Positions 18,301 to 26,521 of a stretch of DNA of 64,000 nucleotides are shown here, piece by piece; within the stretch, counting starts at the first letter, position 1, and each line of letters starts with the position of its first letter. Location: the NCBI RefSeq assembly GCF_000016065.1, contig NC_009092.1, forward strand, positions 3,286,001 through 3,350,000, read 5' to 3'. The notes beneath the pieces are model-generated. The model saw only the letters and a program-made list of their open reading frames with translations. It had not been told where the DNA came from and ran no database searches. A program made the translations under genes and the position numbers. The DNA is from Shewanella loihica PV-4. GTDB lineage: Bacteria; Pseudomonadota; Gammaproteobacteria; Enterobacterales; Shewanellaceae.

Positions 18301-19078
18301 TGAGCTGGAACATACCCAGGGCGAGTTGATGGACAAGGAGAAGATGGCGGCCCTTGGCGGCCTGGTGGCCAGCATCACTCACGAGGTCAATACTCCCATA
18401 GGGATCAGCGTCACCGCCGCCTCCCACCTGCAGGAGAGCGTCAAACACTTCGACCAGCTCTATCGCCGCGGCGAGATCACCGAAGAGGATTTCGAGCAGT
18501 ATCAGAATGAAGTGGCCGAGTGCTGCCGACTGATCCTGGCCAATCTGGAGCGCGCCTCTAAGCTTATCGCCAGCTTCAAACAGGTCTCTGTGGATCAGTC
18601 CCACGAAGATGTACGCGAGTTCGACCTGCATGCCTACCTGGAGGAGATCTTCATCTCCCTCAACCCCATGCTGTCACGCACGCCCCATGAGTACAGCTAT
18701 CAATGTCCGGAGAAGCTGATCATCCAGAGCACCCCGGGGGCCTTCTACCAGATCGTCAGTAACCTGTTCAACAACTCGGTGATCCACGCCTACCCCGACG
18801 GCAAATCTGGCAAGCTCAGCCTAGACGTCGCTCGAACCGACCAGGGGATCTGCATCACCTATCAGGACGATGGTTGCGGCATGTCCCAGGAGGTTCAGGC
18901 CCAGGTGTTCCAGCCCTTCTTCACCACCAAGCGCGGCAAGGGCGGCAGCGGCCTGGGGATGAATATCGTCTCCAACATAGTCACTCAGGTCCTCAAGGGC
19001 GAGATCAGCATAGACTCCCAGGAGGGGCGCGGCAGCACCTTCATCATACATTTGCCCGACAGCCTGATCGTTCGCTAG
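15398..19078 (+). CDS. two-propeller / Y_Y_Y / PAS sensor histidine kinase
   Basis: 1226 residues. A signal peptide (1-20) precedes a periplasmic region with fourteen blades of the LWIGT...GL type (for example LWIATQAGLNRY, LWIGTRGDGLFIY, LWLGTTKGLTQL), enough for two seven-bladed propellers. A Y_Y_Y domain follows (about 715-775), then a membrane helix (about 778-800), a PAS domain (about 820-935), a long coiled coil (about 945-985), the H-box THEVNTPIG with His994, and an ATPase domain with N (NLFNNSVIHAYP), G1 (DDGCGMS) and G2 (GKGGSGLGMNIV) boxes. This layout is known from polysaccharide-sensing hybrid kinases, but no receiver domain or adjacent response regulator is present. Ligand and partner unknown. 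Confidence 0.9.
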   Translation: MRALILSLLLLLLVSQPSLAFSYQPQFDSFGAKEGLSMNTVTDIVNDKEGHLWIATQAGLNRYDGKRFKIFDTQGDNRGPSAKYIKKLHFSRSTLWLITRNEGINRYHADSSIFEPFNASNSPLPDDIVDLDEDAQGNLWIATADNRLLYFSPASNKLLATLDSSTTQGLPSGRINTLYRDRQDRLWIGTLNGLASLKQTEDEISVTQYAPEVLRGVSAIEAGKSNTLWVGTQTRGLFLLDITNDQAMAIAAVPASPAFSISALRRDKFGSLWIGFRAQGLARYEPSRNEIHRLNASAENRYSINSPVITSLWIDNEQQLWIGSKGGGLSKTFLDAQYFGHIHGFSFNDNNLLNVDIRSLLEDSQGTLWVGTASGVYRGLKNPRGELTGFIPFHVQNPALSQAFISFIKEDELGQLWIGTRGDGLFIYTADKQSYIHYLADAKSPNSLPSNQLYSLYFDRQGTPWITSSDGGIARYAGIATGFIAVPLPIKTVTDMLQDGDGNYWLTSSSDGLLRLAANGEITHFASHTPHALPKQHLFSIVAGDKHSLWIASNEGLLHFNTQDFSSRLLTTADGLIDDTIYLLFADQRRHLWLGTTKGLTQLDPDSLKTTNYTDIDGIQDNEFNFGAAALGRNNTLYLGGVNGFNHFNPAQLPRRQPPTLPVITDLFVLGQAQGLPDMDQGTPRLPPSLALPHTADIFSLHYHSPDLHNATRLSYQYRLLGLNDTWIAGSPEQVAYFTGLNPGNYLFEIRAKDINQQYSPIRRLKIMLEPAPWQSPFAYTLYFTLTLMLVSLIFYRKWSQYQQQAALLHEVAESEQRLQLALWGSGDEFWDWNIVHGNATRTNTFLKYPEQEQELKKTIATCVHPDDIPKVSRVAKECINDQIDKFSLTYRGLAPDGEWLWVLNRGQVVERDEAGKAVRIAGTIKNIQQQKETEHALRELNQRLEQRVNERTLELQQRNDELKHTLDELEHTQGELMDKEKMAALGGLVASITHEVNTPIGISVTAASHLQESVKHFDQLYRRGEITEEDFEQYQNEVAECCRLILANLERASKLIASFKQVSVDQSHEDVREFDLHAYLEEIFISLNPMLSRTPHEYSYQCPEKLIIQSTPGAFYQIVSNLFNNSVIHAYPDGKSGKLSLDVARTDQGICITYQDDGCGMSQEVQAQVFQPFFTTKRGKGGSGLGMNIVSNIVTQVLKGEISIDSQEGRGSTFIIHLPDSLIVR

Positions 19079-19194
19079 GCGTCATCTGGCTGCAATAATT
19101 TGTTCATCTCTTAGTCAAACTCCCCTCTTACTCTGGCGCTATGGATAGGGTGTCTCCATCACGGGCACCATCCCTTACACAGCGAGCAGACCCC

Positions 19195-20958
19195 ATGCAA
19201 AAGATGATTTTCACCGTAGACGATGTGGTAGCCAACAACCTGCCCAAGCTCAATCAGAGCCCCTGGCTGGCGACCCCCACCAAGGCGCTGCTGCGCTATT
19301 TCCTGATGGAAAAAGAGTGCCATGCCATCACCCAGGAGTTCGATTACCTGGAGGGGGTAGACTTTATCGAGCAGGTCCTGGCCAGCTTCAACTTCACCTA
19401 CAGCATGCCCAGCACAGAGGTGGAGAATATCCCCAGCGAGGGGCGGGTGGTGATCTATGCCAACCACCCTATCGGCTCACTGGACGCCCTGGCGATGATC
19501 AAGCTGATCAGCAAGGTGCGCCCCGACATCAAGGTGGTGGCCAACGAGCTACTGATGGCCCTGGAGCCGCTGCACTCCATCCTGCTGCCGGTGCGTAACA
19601 TGACGGGCGGCACCCCCAAACAGCATCTGGAGAAGATCCACCAACACCTCAAGAGCGAAGGCGCCGTGCTGATCTTCCCCTCCGGCGAAGTCTCACGCCT
19701 GCGCCCCAACGGCGTGAGGGACCTGCACTGGCACAGCGGCTTTCTGAAGATCGCCAAGGCCTGTCAGGCGCCGCTGCTGCCCATGTTTGCCGATGCCAAG
19801 AACTCGGCCACCTTCTACGGTGCCTCGATGATCTACAAGCCCCTGGCCAGCCTGCTGCTTGTCAAGGAGATGTTCAAGCAGGCCAAGCGCACCATGCCCC
19901 TGCGCATAGGCCAGCTGATCCCCAAGGAGGTGGTGGCTAGCAGCGACTTCCCGCTCAAGACCCAGGTGAAGCTGCTGAAGAATCATCTCTACCGTATCGG
20001 CAAGAACCGCAGCCCACTGTTTAAGACCCAGAACGCCATCGCCCACCCTGAGTCGCGCAGCGATCTGATCGAGGCGCTGTCTCAGTGCGAACTGCTGGGC
20101 CAGACCCATGACGAGAAACTCATCTATCTCTACCGCCACAAGCAGAGCAATCCCATCATGCGTGAGATAGGCAGGCTGAGAGAGATCGCCTTTCGCGCCG
20201 TGGGCGAAGGCAGCGGCAAGCGCCGCGACACAGACAAGTACGACGCCGACTACCTGCATCTGGTGCTCTGGGATCACAAGGCGCTGGAGATCGTCGGCGC
20301 CTACCGTTTCGCCAGTGCCAAGAGCCTCTACCAGGATGAGCATAAGGGCCTCTACAGCCAGTCGCTGTTTCAGTACCGCGACGAGTTCGCCCCCTACTTC
20401 GAGCAGGGGCTGGAGCTGGGACGCAGCTTTGTGCAGCCTAAGTATTGGGGCAAGCGCAGCCTGGATTACCTCTGGTTCGGCATAGGCGCCTTCCTCGCCA
20501 AACATCCAGAGTATCGTTACCTGTTCGGTCCCGTCTCCATCAGCGACGCCCTGCCGGAGCAGGCCAAGGCGATGTTGGTCTACTTCTACCAGACCCACTT
20601 CTGCCCGGTGCAGGAGCTGGCCCACGCCAACAGCCGCTACAGCTTTACCCCAGAGCAGCACGAACAGTTAGATAGCCTCTTCCCCGGCGAAGACTATCAG
20701 GCGGAATTTAAGCTGCTCAAGCAGGCGCTGGCCAGCATGGGCGCGGCCGTGCCCGCCCTGTACAAACAGTATGGCGAGCTGTGCGACGGTTTAGGGGTTA
20801 GCTTCCTCGACTTCGGCATAGACGCCGAGTTTGGCGACTGCATCGACGGCCTGGTACTGGTGGACACCCACAAACTCAAGGCCAAGAAGCGTGCCCGTTA
20901 CATAGACTGCCACCTGCCCGAACTCAACACGGGCGGCGAAGACTGCCCGTTGAAATAG
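19195..20958 (+). CDS. olsF: OlsF-like bifunctional acyltransferase (ornithine or related aminolipid synthesis)
   Basis: 587 residues from the ATG at 19195; an in-frame ATG at 19141 would add 18 low-complexity residues and neither has a strong ribosome site. The N-terminal half is a PlsC-type acyltransferase (NHPIGSLDA as the HX4D motif, FPSGEVSR as the downstream motif). The C-terminal half (about 320-560) is an OlsB/hemolysin-type GNAT domain, with ELGRSFVQPKYWGKRSL. This order matches OlsF, in which the GNAT part makes lyso-ornithine lipid and the PlsC part adds the second acyl chain. The amino-acid headgroup is not certain. It lies 116 bp after the sensor kinase on the same strand. Confidence 0.8.
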   Translation: MQKMIFTVDDVVANNLPKLNQSPWLATPTKALLRYFLMEKECHAITQEFDYLEGVDFIEQVLASFNFTYSMPSTEVENIPSEGRVVIYANHPIGSLDALAMIKLISKVRPDIKVVANELLMALEPLHSILLPVRNMTGGTPKQHLEKIHQHLKSEGAVLIFPSGEVSRLRPNGVRDLHWHSGFLKIAKACQAPLLPMFADAKNSATFYGASMIYKPLASLLLVKEMFKQAKRTMPLRIGQLIPKEVVASSDFPLKTQVKLLKNHLYRIGKNRSPLFKTQNAIAHPESRSDLIEALSQCELLGQTHDEKLIYLYRHKQSNPIMREIGRLREIAFRAVGEGSGKRRDTDKYDADYLHLVLWDHKALEIVGAYRFASAKSLYQDEHKGLYSQSLFQYRDEFAPYFEQGLELGRSFVQPKYWGKRSLDYLWFGIGAFLAKHPEYRYLFGPVSISDALPEQAKAMLVYFYQTHFCPVQELAHANSRYSFTPEQHEQLDSLFPGEDYQAEFKLLKQALASMGAAVPALYKQYGELCDGLGVSFLDFGIDAEFGDCIDGLVLVDTHKLKAKKRARYIDCHLPELNTGGEDCPLK

Positions 20959-20970
20959 AAATAGAAATAG
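20952..20970. repeat. 6-bp triplicate at the olsF stop codon
   Basis: Three copies of a GAAATA hexamer; the first copy carries the olsF TAG stop, and the later copies recreate in-frame TAG codons just downstream. Confidence 0.6.
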
Positions 20971-21020
20971 CGCTAGCAAAAGCTCTAACTCTTGCACTAG
21001 CAGGGCTATCTTCAAGCATA

Positions 21021-21047
21021 AAAAAGACGCCTCAGGGCGTCTTTTTT
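21021..21047 (+). terminator. terminator after olsF
   Basis: Stem AAAAAGACGCC / GGCGTCTTTTT with a 4-nt loop and a run of T residues. Confidence 0.88.
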
Positions 21048-21127
21048 GTCGCAAGCTTTTGTGGGTTGGTTTTTGCGACAAGCTTTTGTGAATTTGTTTT
21101 GCGACAAAGGCTTGTGAGTTAGTTTTA
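21048..21127. repeat. 26/27-bp tandem repeat, three units
   Basis: Units at 21048-21074, 21075-21100 and 21101-21127 share the pattern GCGACAAGCTTTTGTG followed by a T-rich end. The array begins at the last T of the olsF terminator and lies between two convergent genes. Confidence 0.85.
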
Positions 21128-21199
21128 CCAATAGCTTTGGCGGACTCTCAATTAACCATCAGTCCAAGCCCCCAAGCTTAACTATTTAATCATGAATCT

Positions 21200-22498
21200 C
21201 TAGTCATGAAAACGCGTTAGCAGGGCGCGATAGATACGATAGAGACGCACTATCTGCGCCAGTTCCACCCGCTCGTTGACCTGATGTATGGTGCGATTGG
21301 GAAGCCCCAGCTCGATCACCTGAGTCTGAGGCGATGACAAAAAACGTCCGTCTGAGGTGCCCCCTGAGGTGGAGAGGCGCGGAAAGCTGGCGGTGACCTC
21401 GAAGATCGCCGCCTCCACCTGAGCGATCAGGCTCTGCTCATCATTTTCCTGGGTATGATAGGGCTGACAGCCACGCTCCCAGCGCAGGCTGATGGCATCC
21501 TCCCCCAGGGAAAGCCCGTCGAGACAGGCCTGGATCCGCGCCATGATCCCCGCCTCGCTGTAACGATAGCTGTAGCGGATGTTGAAGCAGATCTCGCAGC
21601 TGCCTGGCACAATGTTGTCGGTAAACGCCCCCGAATCCACATGGGTCACCTGCAGGCTGGTACCGGGAAAGTCGTCGCTACCTTCATCCCAAATGAGAGC
21701 TTCCAATGCCTGCATCACCCGCGCCGCCATATGCAGGGCGTTGACGGCGTTCTTGGGATAGGCCACGTGTCCCTGCTTGCCCTTGAGCGTTAGCCGCGCC
21801 GAGATGGCGCCGCGACGACCAATCTTAATCACATCGCCCGCCTGCTTATCGGCGGTCGGCTCGGCCACCACACAGTACTTGGGCAGACGTGACTGAGCCT
21901 TGAGGCGCTCGACCAGGGTGCGGGTACCATGTTCCGCCTCGCCCTCTTCGTCGCTGGTGACGATAAACTGCCAGTTGGCCTTGGGCAGGCCATAACAGGC
22001 AATATGGTCCTCGACCGCCGCCAGCATCACCGCCAGGCCAGATTTCATGTCCACCGCGCCGCGGCCAATCAGCATGCCATCCACTAAGGTGGCGGCAAAC
22101 GGCGGCGTCTGCCAGCGGCTCAGATCCCCGGGCGGCACCACATCCGTATGCCCGGCCAGCGCCAGCTGCGCCGGGCGCTCATCGAAGGAGGCCAGCAGGT
22201 TGCTCACCCCTTTATCCTGATAGTGGCTGACGTCGAAACCCATTGCGACAAGCCTTTCCCCTAACCACTGCTGGCAACCGGCATCTTCCGGGGTGATTGA
22301 GGGGCGGCGCATCAGCTCACGGCAGTAACGCACCGCCTTGTGCTGGCTGAGATCTTCCTGGCTTAGATCTTCCTGGCTTAGATCTTCCTGGCTTAGCTCG
22401 CCTTGATTATGCTTGCCTTGGGTGAGCTGAAATTGAGCGGAATCGACATAGAAAGGGTCGGATTGGCTGGCCTGGGATGCCAATGGCATGGATTTCAT
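21200..22498 (-). CDS. dapE: succinyl-diaminopimelate desuccinylase DapE with repeat-bearing N-terminal extension
   Basis: 432 residues, about 55 more than usual DapE (near 375). The M20 peptidase core starts near residue 54 (AVRYCRELMRRPS) and has the expected metal ligands: AGHTDVVPPGD (H117), GAVDMKSG (D150), TSDEEGEAEHGT (E184/E185), and TSGGTSDGRF near the end. It hydrolyses N-succinyl-LL-diaminopimelate in lysine and peptidoglycan-precursor synthesis. The extra N-terminus is polar and contains SQEDL repeated three times (residues 36-50). No methionine is available nearer the core, so the extension is probably translated unless a non-ATG start is used. The closely related argE/M20 group is an alternative, but the C-terminal motif favours DapE. 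Confidence 0.82.
   Translation of the reverse strand: MKSMPLASQASQSDPFYVDSAQFQLTQGKHNQGELSQEDLSQEDLSQEDLSQHKAVRYCRELMRRPSITPEDAGCQQWLGERLVAMGFDVSHYQDKGVSNLLASFDERPAQLALAGHTDVVPPGDLSRWQTPPFAATLVDGMLIGRGAVDMKSGLAVMLAAVEDHIACYGLPKANWQFIVTSDEEGEAEHGTRTLVERLKAQSRLPKYCVVAEPTADKQAGDVIKIGRRGAISARLTLKGKQGHVAYPKNAVNALHMAARVMQALEALIWDEGSDDFPGTSLQVTHVDSGAFTDNIVPGSCEICFNIRYSYRYSEAGIMARIQACLDGLSLGEDAISLRWERGCQPYHTQENDEQSLIAQVEAAIFEVTASFPRLSTSGGTSDGRFLSSPQTQVIELGLPNRTIHQVNERVELAQIVRLYRIYRALLTRFHD
22351..22395. repeat. perfect 15-bp x3 tandem repeat inside dapE
   Basis: GATCTTCCTGGCTTA is repeated three times with no differences, encoding SQEDL repeats on the minus strand. Perfect copies indicate recent expansion, and 15 bp preserves the reading frame. 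Confidence 0.95.
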
Positions 22499-22688
22499 CT
22501 TTTTGCCCTGATACTAAGATAAACCCAACCATTAAAGGGCAAACCCATGACATTTATGTGAAATTTAGATGGTCATTTGTTGAACATTCATTTATCTGTT
22601 ATAACTGGAAACAGGGTGAACATTCACCAAAGTCACTGAGAACCTTACAAAACTCAGTCAACCTCCCCCTAAGTCTCAGGAGTCTGCC

Positions 22689-23117
22689 ATGGCAACACGG
22701 GTATCGGAGATCATGAGCACCAGGGTCGTCACCATAGAGATGGACGACAGGCTTACCATAGTCAAAGAGATCTTTGACAGCGCCCCCTTTCATCATCTGC
22801 TGGTGATCGAGAACGACAGCTTGCAAGGCGTGCTATCTGAGCGCGACTATCTGCGCACCCTCAGCCCCCATATCGGCAGCATAGGCGAGACGGAGCGCGA
22901 CAGCGACACCCTGCAGCGCCGCGCCCATCAGGTGATGAGCCGGGATCCCATCACCATAGCCCCCGAGGCCGACATCAAGACCGCCGGGCAACTCATGCTG
23001 GCCCACGACATCGGCTGCCTGCCTGTGATGGCATTTAGCAAGATAGTAGGCATCATCACCTGGAAAGATCTGCTGCGGGCCTTCTGCCATGATGAGCTGG
23101 TTCCCCAACAGGAATAG
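22689..23117 (+). CDS. CBS-pair protein
   Basis: 142 residues made of two CBS motifs (about 8-60 and 75-130), with the characteristic V-S-E-I-M beginning and the D-x-x-x-A-x-x-x-M helix between strands. CBS pairs bind adenosine nucleotides and act as regulatory modules; as a stand-alone protein its partner is unknown. Divergent from dapE, sharing a 190-bp intergenic region that holds two copies of GAACATTCA. Confidence 0.85.
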   Translation: MATRVSEIMSTRVVTIEMDDRLTIVKEIFDSAPFHHLLVIENDSLQGVLSERDYLRTLSPHIGSIGETERDSDTLQRRAHQVMSRDPITIAPEADIKTAGQLMLAHDIGCLPVMAFSKIVGIITWKDLLRAFCHDELVPQQE

Positions 23118-23149
23118 TGCTCACAAGTATTGAAAAATGAGTCACTCAA

Positions 23150-23188
23150 CAGCCTTGCTTAACGGCCTCGAACGACAGCCTTAAACGA
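23150..23188. repeat. 13-bp x3 degenerate tandem repeat
   Basis: CAGCCTTGCTTAA, CGGCCTCGAACGA and CAGCCTTAAACGA in tandem between the convergent CBS and permease genes, directly before the terminator. Weak individually; listed because it fits the pattern of arrays in this window. Confidence 0.5.
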
Positions 23189-23217
23189 CAAACCCAGGTC
23201 AAATGACCTGGGTTTGT
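23188..23217. terminator. bidirectional hairpin between convergent genes
   Basis: Perfect 14-bp stem (ACAAACCCAGGTCA / TGACCTGGGTTTGT) with a 2-nt loop, between the CBS gene and the purine permease. T-tracts are short on both sides. Confidence 0.75.
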
Positions 23218-23262
23218 GTTATTTGAGGTGCAGCTAACTCGAAGCTGCTGACTCGGTACGTT

Positions 23263-24621
23263 CTAGATCGCCCAGCCGCCCATGTAGAAGACCACCAGAC
23301 CGATAGTGATGGCTAACACACCAGGTTTCAGGGCGCGCCACTCACCGCTGGCCAGACGGCCAACCACTAGGGTCACGAAGCCCAGCATGATACCGGTGAC
23401 GATATTACAGCTGAGGATGATGAATACGGCGCAAGTCAGTCCCGCCATGGCATCGACCTTGTCGTCGAAGTTCAGCTTAGTCACGTTGCTCAGCATCAAG
23501 AGGCCCACATACATGAGCGCCGGCGCCGTGGCATAAGCAGGTACCAAATAGCTCAGCGGTGCCAGGAACACCATCAGCAGGAAGAGCACGCCAACGATTG
23601 TCGCCGTCAGGCCCGTCTTACCACCGGCCGCGGTACCCGCCGCCGACTCAATATACACGGCCGCCGGCGCGCCGCCCACGGCGCCTGCGAAGATGCTGCT
23701 CATGGAATCTGAGGTCAGCGCCTTACCGCCACCGACGATATTGTCTTTCTCATCCAGCAGTTCGGCCTGACCCGCCACCGCGCGAATGGTGCCCGTGGCA
23801 TCGAAGATCGCCGTCATCACCAGCGCCAGCACAATAGGCAGCACCACAGGGTTGAGGGCGCCCATGATATCCAGCTGACCGATAAGCGACTTGTCAGACA
23901 TCAAATCAGGCAGGGCGAACAAGCCCTGGTAGGTCACGCTCGGGTCGAACGCCAGGCCAAACACGGAAAGCGCGATGATCACCAGCAGAATGCCGCCGGG
24001 TACGCCGCGGCGCTCTAGGCCTATGGTGGCCGCCAGGCCAATCACTGTTGCGATAACAGGCAGGCTGTGGATATCGCCAAGCTTCACCGGCAGGCCAGCG
24101 TCGTTGGCGACGATCAGATGCACGCTATTGGTGGCGATCAGCAGCAAGAACAAGCCGATACCTATGCCGGTACCATGAGCGATCCCCTTAGGCAGGTTGG
24201 TCAGTACCCACTGACGCACGCCGGTGACACTCACCAGGGTGAAGACCACGCCCATGAGGAAGATGGCCCCCAGGGTCACGGGAATCGAGATCCCCTGGCC
24301 CAGCACCATGCTAAAGGCGGTAAAGGCGGTCAGTGAGATGGCGCAGCCAATCGCCATCGGCAGATTAGCCCACAGCCCCATCAGCAGGGAGCCGAAGGAG
24401 GCAATCAGACAGGTGGCCACGAAGACGGCGCCGGGATCGAAACCGGCGGCGCCCAACATGTTTGGTACCACGATCACCGAATAGACCATGGCGAGGAAGG
24501 TGGTTAAGCCGGCAATCACCTCTTGGCGCAGCGTGCTGCCGCGGGCTGTGATTGCGAAATAACGGTCAAGCAGGGAGCTTGCATGTACAGCGGGTGCAGC
24601 GAGAGTCTGTTCAGACTTCAT
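23263..24621 (-). CDS. NCS2 purine permease (AzgA/GhxP type)
   Basis: 452 residues with about 12 membrane helices. Family hallmarks include the [22 protein letters not shown] start, [12 protein letters not shown], and the [22 protein letters not shown] stretch of the AzgA subgroup. These are proton-coupled importers of adenine or of guanine/hypoxanthine at the inner membrane; which base is carried cannot be read here. Preceded by a leader of about 190 nt with several hairpins. Confidence 0.88.
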   Translation of the reverse strand: MKSEQTLAAPAVHASSLLDRYFAITARGSTLRQEVIAGLTTFLAMVYSVIVVPNMLGAAGFDPGAVFVATCLIASFGSLLMGLWANLPMAIGCAISLTAFTAFSMVLGQGISIPVTLGAIFLMGVVFTLVSVTGVRQWVLTNLPKGIAHGTGIGIGLFLLLIATNSVHLIVANDAGLPVKLGDIHSLPVIATVIGLAATIGLERRGVPGGILLVIIALSVFGLAFDPSVTYQGLFALPDLMSDKSLIGQLDIMGALNPVVLPIVLALVMTAIFDATGTIRAVAGQAELLDEKDNIVGGGKALTSDSMSSIFAGAVGGAPAAVYIESAAGTAAGGKTGLTATIVGVLFLLMVFLAPLSYLVPAYATAPALMYVGLLMLSNVTKLNFDDKVDAMAGLTCAVFIILSCNIVTGIMLGFVTLVVGRLASGEWRALKPGVLAITIGLVVFYMGGWAI

Positions 24622-24822
24622 AGTAGTTACCTTTTTTGATCTCTTAATTTGGAAGGCTGTGGCAAGTTAGAGCCCCACGACAGATGTCTGTGGGTGAGAG
24701 ATCCACTGGGTACTTATTGGTGTACCTTACGTGACCTGCAGATCGGTAACCGAGGAGATACCGACCTTTTAAGGTAAGCAAACACTTACCCATAACACAG
24801 CCTTTGTTGGCGGCGCATTCTA
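24622..24822 (-). promoter_or_regulatory. structured 5' leader of the purine permease gene
   Basis: A candidate -10 (TAGAAT on the minus strand, 24822-24817) has a GC-rich discriminator, placing transcription start near 24810. Four consecutive hairpins follow: 24790-24773 (GGTAAG/CTTACC), 24766-24741 (8-bp stem, improved by a G-U pair on this strand), 24726-24709 (GGTAC/GTACC), and 24693-24673 (ACAGA/TCTGT with flanking pairs). It does not match the purine riboswitch core as I know it. The loop of the first hairpin carries GCAAAC, reminiscent of a PurR half-site. Function unknown. Confidence 0.5.
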
Positions 24823-25018
24823 CAGCAAAGACTGTGACATAAACTAGAGCAAGCTAACAATTCGCCAAACTTTTGTTCAACTTTCGCGCGAAGGCTTTTT
24901 TAGCCTGAGATACCGCGACAACCATGGGAGGTCCGATCAAGAGAACACTCAGTTAACTCATTTAATATCATACAGTTACAAACAAACTATTCACCATCAA
25001 GCCGCCAGAGTCAGTTTT

Positions 25019-25056
25019 ATTCATATTTTTTCATAACTTGTCACTCTTGGTTCATG
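25019..25056. promoter_or_regulatory. candidate TorR boxes upstream of torECAD
   Basis: ATTCATA (25019-25025) and TTTCATA (25029-25035) are direct repeats 10 bp apart, with a third weaker copy GTTCATG at 25050-25056. The core resembles E. coli tor box CTGTTCATAT. Almost the same pair occurs upstream of torR. Confidence 0.6.
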
Positions 25057-25129
25057 CCAGGCAGCACCCCCATTCACATCCCTCCTCTACCATGCAGCCA
25101 TGGACAAAGATCAACTAAGAGAGTCTGTC

Positions 25130-25300
25130 ATGCCATCACACCCAATAAGCGAAATACGAGATCAGGATAAATCCAAAGAGCTCAGAGCCCTCGGCTTCAT
25201 CATAGTGATGCTCTTCCCGATGCTAACCATCACAGGCATCAGCGCCTATGGCTTCATCATCTGGATGATCCAGGCCTTCGGCGGCGTCGTCGCCCATTAA
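25130..25300 (+). CDS. torE: TorE, small membrane protein of the TMAO reductase operon
   Basis: 56 residues from the ATG at 25130, with AAGAGAG seven bases upstream; an ATG at 25100 is in frame but lacks such a site. One membrane helix (about residues 22-48), preceded by a polar start, as in the NapE/TorE family. First gene of torECAD in Shewanella. Its exact job in TMAO respiration is not established. Confidence 0.85.
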   Translation: MPSHPISEIRDQDKSKELRALGFIIVMLFPMLTITGISAYGFIIWMIQAFGGVVAH

Positions 25301-25330
25301 CCCATTACCAACTTGAGAAAGGATGTTGCT

Positions 25331-26509
25331 ATGAAGTGGTTTATCACCCTTTGGCGTACCCTCAACAAACCCGCCAAAACCCTCACCCTTGGCGCCATTA
25401 GCCTGTCAGCCTTCCTGATGGGCATCATCTTTTGGGGTGGCTTCAACACCGCCTTGGAGGCGACCAACACCGAAGCCTTCTGCATCAGCTGCCACAGCAT
25501 GGAGAGTAAACCCTACCAGGAGCTGCAAAGCACAGTGCATTGGTCGAATCACTCAGGCGTGCGCGCCACCTGCCCCGACTGTCACGTGCCCCACAACTGG
25601 AGCCGTAAGATTGGCCGCAAGATAGAGGCCTCCCACGACATGTGGGGCTGGCTGCTACAAACCGTCAATACCGAAGAGAAATTCGAGGCCAAGCGTCTGG
25701 AAATGGCGAGCCGTGAGTGGAAACGTTTCGATCGCGACAACTCACTCGCCTGTAAGAACTGCCACAACTATGACTCGATGAAGTGGGACGAGATGTCTAA
25801 GCTGGCCCAGAAGCAGATGAAACGCGCCGCCGAGTTGGATCAGAGCTGTATCGACTGCCACAAGGGGATCGCCCACAAGCTGCCTGACATGGGCACCTCT
25901 CGCGCTCCTGAACTTATCGCCCAGGTGGGGTCTGGCGAGAGCAGCCTGGCTATCGGCGAAAGCTACTTCAGCGCCCTGACCAAGCCACTGTTCTTCAACG
26001 AGAAGACAGACGTCGAGGCGGGCACACTCAACATCGCCACTAAGGTGAAGGTGCTTGAGGTCAAGGGTCAACGCGCCAAGGTAGGTATCGATGGCTGGCG
26101 CAAGAAGATAGGCGCAGGCCGGGTGATCTACTTTGATTTCGGCATGAACATCCTCTCGGCCCAGCTCTCGAAAGATGCCGCCCTAGAGCCAGGCGTGATG
26201 CAAGTGTTCGAAGAGCAGCAAGACCCGCTCACCGGCCTGATCTGGCAGCGCGTCGAGGCGCAGATCTGGGTGGATGGCGACTATCTGGTCAAAGATCTGC
26301 AACCACTCTGGGATTACGCCCGCGACACTTACTCCAGCAGCTGTAGTGTCTGTCACACCCAGCCCGATGAGGCCCATTTCGACGCCAACACCTGGCCCGG
26401 CATGTTTCAGGGAATGATCGCCTTCGTCAACATGGACCAAGACACCCAGGCACTGGTGCAGAAATACCTGCAAGAACATTCATCGACTTTTGCCACCTCA
26501 GCGCACTAA
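25331..26509 (+). CDS. torC: pentaheme c-type cytochrome TorC
   Basis: 392 residues from the ATG at 25331, with AAGGA seven bases upstream; the earlier TTG is unlikely. One N-terminal membrane anchor (about 17-38) is followed by a NapC/NirT tetraheme domain with CISCH, CPDCH, CKNCH and CIDCH, and a C-terminal domain with a fifth heme site, CSVCH. TorC takes electrons from membrane quinols and passes them to TorA in the periplasm. In E. coli the C-terminal domain of apo-TorC also influences TorS signalling. Confidence 0.96.
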   Translation: MKWFITLWRTLNKPAKTLTLGAISLSAFLMGIIFWGGFNTALEATNTEAFCISCHSMESKPYQELQSTVHWSNHSGVRATCPDCHVPHNWSRKIGRKIEASHDMWGWLLQTVNTEEKFEAKRLEMASREWKRFDRDNSLACKNCHNYDSMKWDEMSKLAQKQMKRAAELDQSCIDCHKGIAHKLPDMGTSRAPELIAQVGSGESSLAIGESYFSALTKPLFFNEKTDVEAGTLNIATKVKVLEVKGQRAKVGIDGWRKKIGAGRVIYFDFGMNILSAQLSKDAALEPGVMQVFEEQQDPLTGLIWQRVEAQIWVDGDYLVKDLQPLWDYARDTYSSSCSVCHTQPDEAHFDANTWPGMFQGMIAFVNMDQDTQALVQKYLQEHSSTFATSAH

Positions 26510-26521
26510 CAGGATAGCATC

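Noticed and set aside
19693..20661. 322-codon minus-strand open frame inside olsF
   Set aside because: A shadow of the high-GC coding strand; no domain, start site or promoter supports it, while the plus strand has clear PlsC and GNAT motifs.
22590..22617. LexA box (CTGT...ACAG) upstream of the CBS gene
   Set aside because: The spacer is longer than the eight bases of the LexA consensus.
24709..24790. Classic purine riboswitch before the NCS2 permease
   Set aside because: The expected three-way junction core sequences were not found; only successive hairpins are present, so it is reported as an unknown leader.
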